Source of the DNA: Spirochaetaceae bacterium
Lineage (GTDB): Bacteria; Spirochaetota; Spirochaetia; SZUA-6; Fen-1364
Assembly: GCA_003170115.1 (NCBI GenBank)
Contig: PMZS01000111.1
Coordinates: 1-13,739, forward strand
Length of the DNA: 13,739 bases
Direction: 5' to 3'
A model generated the notes under the pieces. It was not told the origin of the DNA. It was given only the letters and a program-made list of their open reading frames with translations, and made no database searches. Below, one piece after another: positions 8,501 through 11,527 of this stretch (positions within the stretch are counted from its first letter, which is position 1; the number at the start of each line of letters is the position of its first letter). A program made the position numbers and the translations under genes.

Positions 8501-9350
8501 CATTGTGGCATTCGGGAAGCTGGGAGGACGGGAGCTGAACTACAGCTCCGACGTCGACCTGCTGGGCGTGTGCGTGGACGACGGGGAGGAAGGCGGGAGT
8601 GAGGCGGGCCCCGTGGAATCCGCGAGCCGTCTCATGGAAGCACTGAGGGGGGATCTGTCCACCCATACGACGGAGGGATACGCCTACCGGGTCGACCTGC
8701 GGCTCCGGCCCTACGGCACCTCGGGCCAGCTTGTTTTCACGCTTCCCGCGCTGAATGAATACTATGGCCGGCATGCCGCATTGTGGGAGGTGCAGGCGCT
8801 GCTGAAGGCGCGGCCGGTGGCGGGTGACCCGGCGCTGGGTCAGGCCTTCCTCGATACCGCACGCACACAGCTCCTTGTCCCCCGTGCGCACGCCGAGGTG
8901 GCCGCGGCAATCGACACGCTCCGAAGAGAGGCGCTGCGCGGCCTGTCCCGCGGCGTGCTTTCAACCACGGACATCAAGACCGGCCTTGGAGGACTGCGCG
9001 ACGTGGAGTTCCTGGCCCAGGGGCTTCAGCTCTCTCACGCGCACGATCATCCGCGGCTGCTCTGCGGGGGAACGCTTCCGGCGCTCAAGGCGCTGGCCGA
9101 GGAGGGAATACTGGCAAAGGAGATCTCCGACCAGCTCGCACAGGATTACATATTCCTGCGCAGGGTGGAGCATTTCCTCCAGATCTACGAAGACCGCCAG
9201 ACTCACAGCCTGCCGCGCGACCCTGCGCAGCTTCGAGCGCTCGCCCGGCTCATGCTGGGCAGCGGTGCATCATCCGAGCAGCTGCTTTCCGAGCTGGACG
9301 AAAGATTCCAGAGGGTGAGAGCGGCCTATGAGAAGCTCCTGGATCACTGA
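5541..9350 (+). CDS. glnE: GlnE-type glutamine synthetase adenylyltransferase/adenylyl-removing enzyme with N-terminal tandem ACT-like domains (1269 aa)
   Basis: GlnE attaches AMP to, and removes it from, a tyrosine of glutamine synthetase. Two ACT-like segments come first: about 69-135 (VTILAFDHPGAFSAIAGILS) and 202-275 (TRMRVLSQDTPFFLFTFSTA then DEFEFVDASGRAISDP), like those of the glutamine sensor GlnD. The N-terminal nucleotidyltransferase half has GLGKMGGVALGYASDIE with Asp481 and Glu483, then HIDLRLRPHGAAGPL and FSPGALVDLEY. The C-terminal half has FGKLGGRELNYSSDVD with Asp1004 and Asp1006, RVDLRLRPYGTSGQL, and DIKTGLGGLRDVEF near 1144. E. coli GlnE is about 946 residues, so some 300 are extra at the front. 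The N-terminal half, which removes AMP in E. coli, has Asp-x-Glu rather than Asp-x-Asp. The frame opens at 5448, but M at 5541 has AGGA upstream and avoids an atypical basic leader. It is divergent from the 655-residue gene. Confidence 0.93.
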   Translation: MPPIHPDELVSLPPGVDRRLAAEHVARLDSRYFERFDSAEIARHVNAISSLGPELPATVLVDLETAGVRVTILAFDHPGAFSAIAGILSSMGFDIVGGDIFTWTRPAPDSPREIELRRRRIIDTFTGTVASSRWDDGWPARLAERLTEVFALFERGGESVEKARQVVNEMAGAALGELARTGEGAVLYPVRIEVSGPAAGRTRMRVLSQDTPFFLFTFSTALTLQDVSIEHVIIRTEGERIEDEFEFVDASGRAISDPAVIDRIKLSVLLTKQFTSFLPSAPDPLAALVRFEQLVREVLAMPGQGRWVQMLSDQGVLRDLAQLLGASTFLWEDFVRLQYEELLPMLAPQMGGGRFSEPIESLRGRLNAAVAGAADPEDFARRLNGFKDREIYLFDLDHILTSRRPAAPNAASEEAFENDFLLLSRRLTALAEAVVEAAASYAQRTLALRFGEPRTVAGLPVRVAILGLGKMGGVALGYASDIEILLVYSDSGSTGGPESIENAEFYDKVVRELLRLVHAKREGIFHIDLRLRPHGAAGPLACSLESFCTYYARGGAAHSYERLALVRLRAVGGDMEFGGQIERLRDEMVYTAESIDLRELRELRARQVQEKTGPLPVADRREQPAPRRPGEGLNAKFSPGALVDLEYAVQILQVMHGATERRLRTPRIHEALHTLASIGVVEESEAGELVAAYRFFRRLINGLRMLRGSARDLVLPGLESHEYVHLARRMGYTAEPESTPARKLHLDFETHTAAVRAFVQRHFGRDSLPGAPVVTVADLILSDEVPEELAHRALRERGFADPARALLNLRRIGGGDRTLFARLAIIACDVLAHRPDPDMALNNWERFLQALPDPAAHLRQILSQPMRLEILLSIFSASQFFADTLVRDPVLLETIGRPDVIHARRSSVDIVKEMRELSRSSPGLDEWRDCLRRFRRREILRIGARDICLGVPTPRIMEEISDLADGVIAAALERRQDEARGGGSRFCIVAFGKLGGRELNYSSDVDLLGVCVDDGEEGGSEAGPVESASRLMEALRGDLSTHTTEGYAYRVDLRLRPYGTSGQLVFTLPALNEYYGRHAALWEVQALLKARPVAGDPALGQAFLDTARTQLLVPRAHAEVAAAIDTLRREALRGLSRGVLSTTDIKTGLGGLRDVEFLAQGLQLSHAHDHPRLLCGGTLPALKALAEEGILAKEISDQLAQDYIFLRRVEHFLQIYEDRQTHSLPRDPAQLRALARLMLGSGASSEQLLSELDERFQRVRAAYEKLLDH

Positions 9351-9364
9351 GCAAGGGAAGGCTC

Positions 9365-9541
9365 TCAAGCCCTGCGGGGTCCGTTGTGCTGGCGGTCCTG
9401 CCGCTCCTTCTTCATCTGTTCGTCAAGGTACATGAGAATGAGGCCTTCAAAGCTCAGCTTCCGTGATTGCGACTGCATCTGAAGGAACTCGTTCATTTCT
9501 TCCGAAACCCGCAACTCTAGTCGAATCGTGACCTGTTTCAT
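9365..9541 (-). CDS. Small ribbon-helix-helix-like protein (58 aa)
   Basis: A short basic protein whose pattern fits the ribbon-helix-helix DNA-binding fold: a beta strand KQVTIRLELRV with alternating polar residues, a first helix SEEMNEFLQMQSQ, a turn with Ser, and a second helix SFEGLILMYLDEQMKKE, then a basic tail. Such proteins bind DNA as dimers through the strand and often repress their own or a neighbouring promoter. The frame stays open upstream to 9754, but that part overlaps the divergent thioredoxin-like gene. The ATG at 9541 has GAGAAG upstream and a well-placed promoter, so I start there. It converges on the GlnE gene, with 14 bases between the stops, and shares the 9542-9635 spacer with ytxJ. 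The fold is inferred from pattern only; it could be an antitoxin-like orphan, but no toxin gene is present. Confidence 0.65.
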   Translation of the reverse strand: MKQVTIRLELRVSEEMNEFLQMQSQSRKLSFEGLILMYLDEQMKKERQDRQHNGPRRA

Positions 9542-9556
9542 TCGCTTCTCGCCCGA

Positions 9557-9585
9557 ACGATAGGAGAAAACGCGGCGCAAGTCAA
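9557..9585 (-). promoter_or_regulatory. Promoter for the ribbon-helix-helix gene
   Basis: On the minus strand TTGACT (9580-9585, 5 of 6) is followed after 17 bases by TATCGT (9557-9562, 4 of 6). The start would be near 9550, giving a leader of about 9 bases before the ATG at 9541. Its -35 lies 3 bases from the -35 of the divergent ytxJ promoter. Confidence 0.5.
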
Positions 9586-9593
9586 GAATTGAC
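9581..9593. promoter_or_regulatory. Inverted repeat between divergent promoters, possible operator
   Basis: GTCAA-GAA-TTGAC is a perfect 5-bp inverted repeat with a 3-base centre. The two arms are the cores of the opposed -35 boxes of the ribbon-helix-helix gene and ytxJ. A protein bound here would block both promoters, and the adjacent ribbon-helix-helix protein is the obvious candidate. The symmetry could also arise simply because two -35 boxes face away from each other. Confidence 0.35.
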
Positions 9594-9617
9594 CAGTCGC
9601 CAGAGAGAGGGTACTCT
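9589..9617 (+). promoter_or_regulatory. Promoter for ytxJ
   Basis: TTGACC (9589-9594, 5 of 6), a 17-base spacer, then TACTCT (9612-9617, 3 of 6). Transcription would start near 9624, 12 bases before the ATG at 9636. Confidence 0.45.
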
Positions 9618-9635
9618 GATGCAAAGAGACAACAG

Positions 9636-9926
9636 ATGAGCACCATCATCCCCATGACGGAAAAAGTGCTGCCCGCGACGTGCTTCGTGTTCAAGCACTC
9701 CACGACCTGCGGCATCTCGGCGGGAGCCGCAAGGGAAGTGAGGACGATGACCACGGAGCTCCCCGTCTACTGGATCAATGTCCGTGAGCAGCGGGAGCTT
9801 TCCAACTGGGTGGCCGAGACGTACGCGGTAGCCCACGAATCGCCGCAGCTCATACTGATCCGGGAGGGGAAGTCGCAGCAGGTCTGGAACCACTACGACG
9901 TGCACCGGTCCAACGTCACCGCGTGA
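9636..9926 (+). CDS. ytxJ: YtxJ/BrxC-family monothiol bacilliredoxin-like protein (96 aa)
   Basis: A thioredoxin-fold protein of the YtxJ (DUF2847) family; in Bacillus the family is linked to removing bacillithiol from oxidised protein thiols. Diagnostic segments: FVFKHSTTCGISAGA with the likely active Cys25, the strand YWINV, REQRELSNWVAETYAVAHESPQLILI, and REGKSQQVWNHYDV. Its length matches the family. The active-site tetrad is CGIS where I recall CPIS for Bacillus members. A second cysteine (Cys16) lies before the strand. It starts at ATG 9636 with only a weak ribosome-binding site; Met7 is an alternative. The stop overlaps the end of the convergent yhhQ-like gene by 11 bases. The family is confident; whether this organism makes bacillithiol cannot be told from the window. 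Confidence 0.88.
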   Translation: MSTIIPMTEKVLPATCFVFKHSTTCGISAGAAREVRTMTTELPVYWINVREQRELSNWVAETYAVAHESPQLILIREGKSQQVWNHYDVHRSNVTA

Positions 9927-10677
9927 TTGCGAATGGATTGAAGTTCGTGCCCCGGTCGTACCAGTCTTCCTGCTCGGCGTTTTTCAGTGAGCGGACCAGG
10001 CGGTAGGTTGCGGGGGTCATCACCACCTCGATGGCGACCTTGAAAATGTAGTTCGTCACCAGGAGCGTGAGGAAGAGCGACCACGGGAAAACCCGGGTGA
10101 GGCTCGCGATGGTGACGAAGACGGCCGTGTCCACGGCCTCCCCGACGAGAGTGCTGCCGATTGTCCTGGTCCACAGCCATTTTCCGCTCGTGAGAATCTT
10201 CATCTCGGCAAGAACGAAGGAATTGCTGAACTCTCCGGCAAAATAAGCGACGAGGCTCGCAAGGACGATCCCCCCGGAGCTCATGCCGCCGAGAGTCTGC
10301 TCGAAGGCCTGCTGTCCGCCGCCGGAGGCCCACGTCGATTCTCCCGGCATCACGCGCACCAGCCAGAGGACCCCGGCGGTCACCGCGAGGCAGGCGAAAC
10401 CCGTCCAGATCACGCGACGCGAGCGGCGGTAGCCGTACACCTCCGTGAGCACGTCGCCGAAAATGTAGCTGATCGGGAAGAGGAGCGTGCCCCCGTCGAA
10501 AGCCAGGCGGATTCCGAACAGCGAAACTCCCCAGTCAACGATTTTCGCGGAGGACGCGATGTTGCTGACGATCAGGACGGTGACGAAAGCCGCCATGACA
10601 AGGTCGAAATAGCGGTAGCGTTTGTCACTTCCCCGGACAACGGCGATCGATTTCCGCGTTTTGCTCCCCTGCCGCAT
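9916..10677 (-). CDS. yhhQ: Queuosine precursor transporter, YhhQ/VUT family (253 aa)
   Basis: An inner-membrane carrier; E. coli YhhQ takes up 7-cyano-7-deazaguanine (and 7-aminomethyl-deazaguanine), precursors for the queuosine tRNA modification. After a basic N-terminus (1-24) there are about six hydrophobic segments, near 25-45, 60-78, 88-107, 132-152, 175-195 and 200-222. Family motifs are present: LFPISYIFGDVLTEVYGYRR with an acidic pair after the second segment, EFSNSFVLAEMKILTSGK then WTRTIGSTLVGEAVDTAVF, and NYIFKVAIEVVMTPATY. Length fits the family. The ATG at 10677 lacks a clear ribosome-binding site, and the proposed leader is only about 11 bases, leaving no room for a preQ1 riboswitch. 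It is convergent with ytxJ (11-base overlap of the ends). Specificity is inferred from the family. Confidence 0.9.
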   Translation of the reverse strand: MRQGSKTRKSIAVVRGSDKRYRYFDLVMAAFVTVLIVSNIASSAKIVDWGVSLFGIRLAFDGGTLLFPISYIFGDVLTEVYGYRRSRRVIWTGFACLAVTAGVLWLVRVMPGESTWASGGGQQAFEQTLGGMSSGGIVLASLVAYFAGEFSNSFVLAEMKILTSGKWLWTRTIGSTLVGEAVDTAVFVTIASLTRVFPWSLFLTLLVTNYIFKVAIEVVMTPATYRLVRSLKNAEQEDWYDRGTNFNPFAITR

Positions 10678-10694
10678 CGTATGAATGTATATCG

Positions 10695-10723
10695 TCAGTA
10701 CGACGGCGCGGCAAGCACGTCAA
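10695..10723 (-). promoter_or_regulatory. Candidate promoter for the yhhQ-like gene
   Basis: On the minus strand TTGACG (10718-10723, 5 of 6) is followed after 17 bases by TACTGA (10695-10700, 2 of 6). The start would be near 10688, 11 bases before the ATG. The -10 is weak, but spacing and -35 repeat the arrangement seen at other genes of the window. Confidence 0.35.
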
Positions 10724-10737
10724 GCTGGTGAGCAATG

Positions 10738-10770
10738 AAAACGAATCCCAGCCGTCCCCCCAGCCCTGGG
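10738..10770 (-). terminator. Weak terminator candidate after the DUF1349 gene
   Basis: Reading the minus strand, a short CCCAG/CTGGG stem (10766-10770 with 10747-10751, G/C-rich between) is followed by TTTT at 10741-10738. The stem is poor and the loop long. The 144-base gap 10678-10821 otherwise holds the yhhQ-like promoter and no gene that I can see. Confidence 0.25.
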
Positions 10771-10821
10771 TCGACCCCGGACCCGGCCCGCGCGATCCTT
10801 CCCGCAGCGTGTCTCCTGCCT

Positions 10822-11427
10822 CTACTCGCCGCTGCGGATGTCGGCGGGAAACCCGGGCCGGTACCTGATCTCCGAGAACACCGCCCGGCATCCCTTCCCG
10901 GTGGGTGACTGGCTTGAGAAGCCGACTCGGAGACCTTCCAGGGAACCGAGTGAAAAAAAGCGTACGAAGCTCCAGTGCGCCCCATCGAGCGAATAGTGGA
11001 AGGCGGTCGCTGCCTCGCCCTGGGACACCCGCAGGTACACCGATTCCCCGCGCACAACGGCCGAATTACAGTCGTCCGAGAGCCCATGATTGACGACGGA
11101 GACGACCACGGGCTCGCGCTGGGGCGAATACTCGAAACAGAGTTTCGCCCAGCGATCCTCTCCGGCGCGCACGTGGAGCGCGCCCGCGTCGAACATCGAT
11201 GCAAACTCGACGCTCACCCGGGCGGAGAGGGTGAAGCTCCGGTCTGGAGGCGTGAAGAGCGCGGCGGGTGCCGCGTCGTTTTTCGCACAGTCCTTCGGAT
11301 CAAAAAACAGATCAGTCCTCTCCCCTGAACGGATTGAAAGCCCTCCCCCATTTTCCACCGCCCACTCAACGGGATCCAGCCGCCACTCCAATTCCGCGGG
11401 GACCGCGGGCAAATGAAATTGCGCCAT
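10822..11427 (-). CDS. DUF1349 domain protein, concanavalin-like fold (201 aa)
   Basis: The whole protein matches the DUF1349 pattern, a beta-sandwich of the concanavalin A-like lectin/glucanase type: LEWRLDPVEW at the start, GERTDLFFDPKD, AALFTPPDRSFTLSARVSVEF, MFDAGALHVRAGEDRWAKLCFE (the DxAGLxV...WxK core), PVVVSVVNHGLSDD, VYLRVSQG, FHYSLDGAHWSFVRFF and VGFSSQSPTGKG. There is no signal peptide, so it is probably cytoplasmic. The biochemical role of the family is not established; many neighbours elsewhere handle carbohydrates. It starts at ATG 11427 with AAGGA placed unusually close (about 2 bases). It is divergent from the sensor kinase with a LacI-type sugar-binding domain, which may make the pair a sensing unit, though this is inference from position. 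Confidence 0.85.
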   Translation of the reverse strand: MAQFHLPAVPAELEWRLDPVEWAVENGGGLSIRSGERTDLFFDPKDCAKNDAAPAALFTPPDRSFTLSARVSVEFASMFDAGALHVRAGEDRWAKLCFEYSPQREPVVVSVVNHGLSDDCNSAVVRGESVYLRVSQGEAATAFHYSLDGAHWSFVRFFSLGSLEGLRVGFSSQSPTGKGCRAVFSEIRYRPGFPADIRSGE

Positions 11428-11438
11428 GATCCTTGATG

Positions 11439-11465
11439 ATTATCTGCATGAAGGCCGGAGATCAA
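11439..11465 (-). promoter_or_regulatory. Candidate promoter for the DUF1349 gene
   Basis: On the minus strand TTGATC (11460-11465) and GATAAT (11439-11444, 5 of 6) are separated by 15 bases, shorter than ideal. The start would be near 11432, about 5 bases before the ATG. Its -35 lies in the left arm of the inverted repeat at 11462-11495. Confidence 0.35.
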
Positions 11466-11495
11466 GGCGACGAGGGCCTCACCCTCCCGCCTTGA
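11462..11495. promoter_or_regulatory. 8-bp inverted repeat in the divergent DUF1349/kinase spacer
   Basis: TCAAGGCG (11462-11469) and CGCCTTGA (11488-11495) are perfect reverse complements, 18 bases apart. Each arm covers part of a -35 box, left for the DUF1349 gene and right for the kinase. The identity extends beyond what the -35 boxes alone require, so it may be a binding site for a regulator of both genes. Confidence 0.35.
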
Positions 11496-11520
11496 CGATG
11501 CGCAGGCGCGGGCCTACAGT
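11492..11520 (+). promoter_or_regulatory. Promoter giving a leaderless kinase transcript
   Basis: TTGACG (11492-11497, 5 of 6), 17 bases, then TACAGT (11515-11520, 4 of 6). The expected start is 11527 or 11528, which is the first base of the GTG codon. An in-frame ATG at 11498 lies inside the promoter and so could not be transcribed from it. Confidence 0.5.
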
Positions 11521-11527
11521 TTCTCCA

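Noticed and set aside
9619..9639. Six-codon mini frame (ATG CAA ...) ending on the ytxJ start, possible leader peptide
   Set aside because: The predicted transcription start (about 9624) lies after its ATG, and there is no ribosome-binding site.
9542..9754. 71-codon N-terminal extension of the ribbon-helix-helix protein
   Set aside because: It would run through both divergent promoters and overlap the first 40 codons of ytxJ; the added residues do not fit the fold.
10678..10821. preQ1 riboswitch ahead of the yhhQ-like gene
   Set aside because: The likely leader is about 11 bases, and no pseudoknot-like C-rich/A-rich pattern is seen near the start codon.
11498..11527. Ten-codon upstream start (ATG) for the kinase
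   Set aside because: The ATG directly follows the -35 hexamer TTGACG and lies in the promoter spacer; no ribosome-binding site; the added MRRRGPTVSP has no place in the fold.
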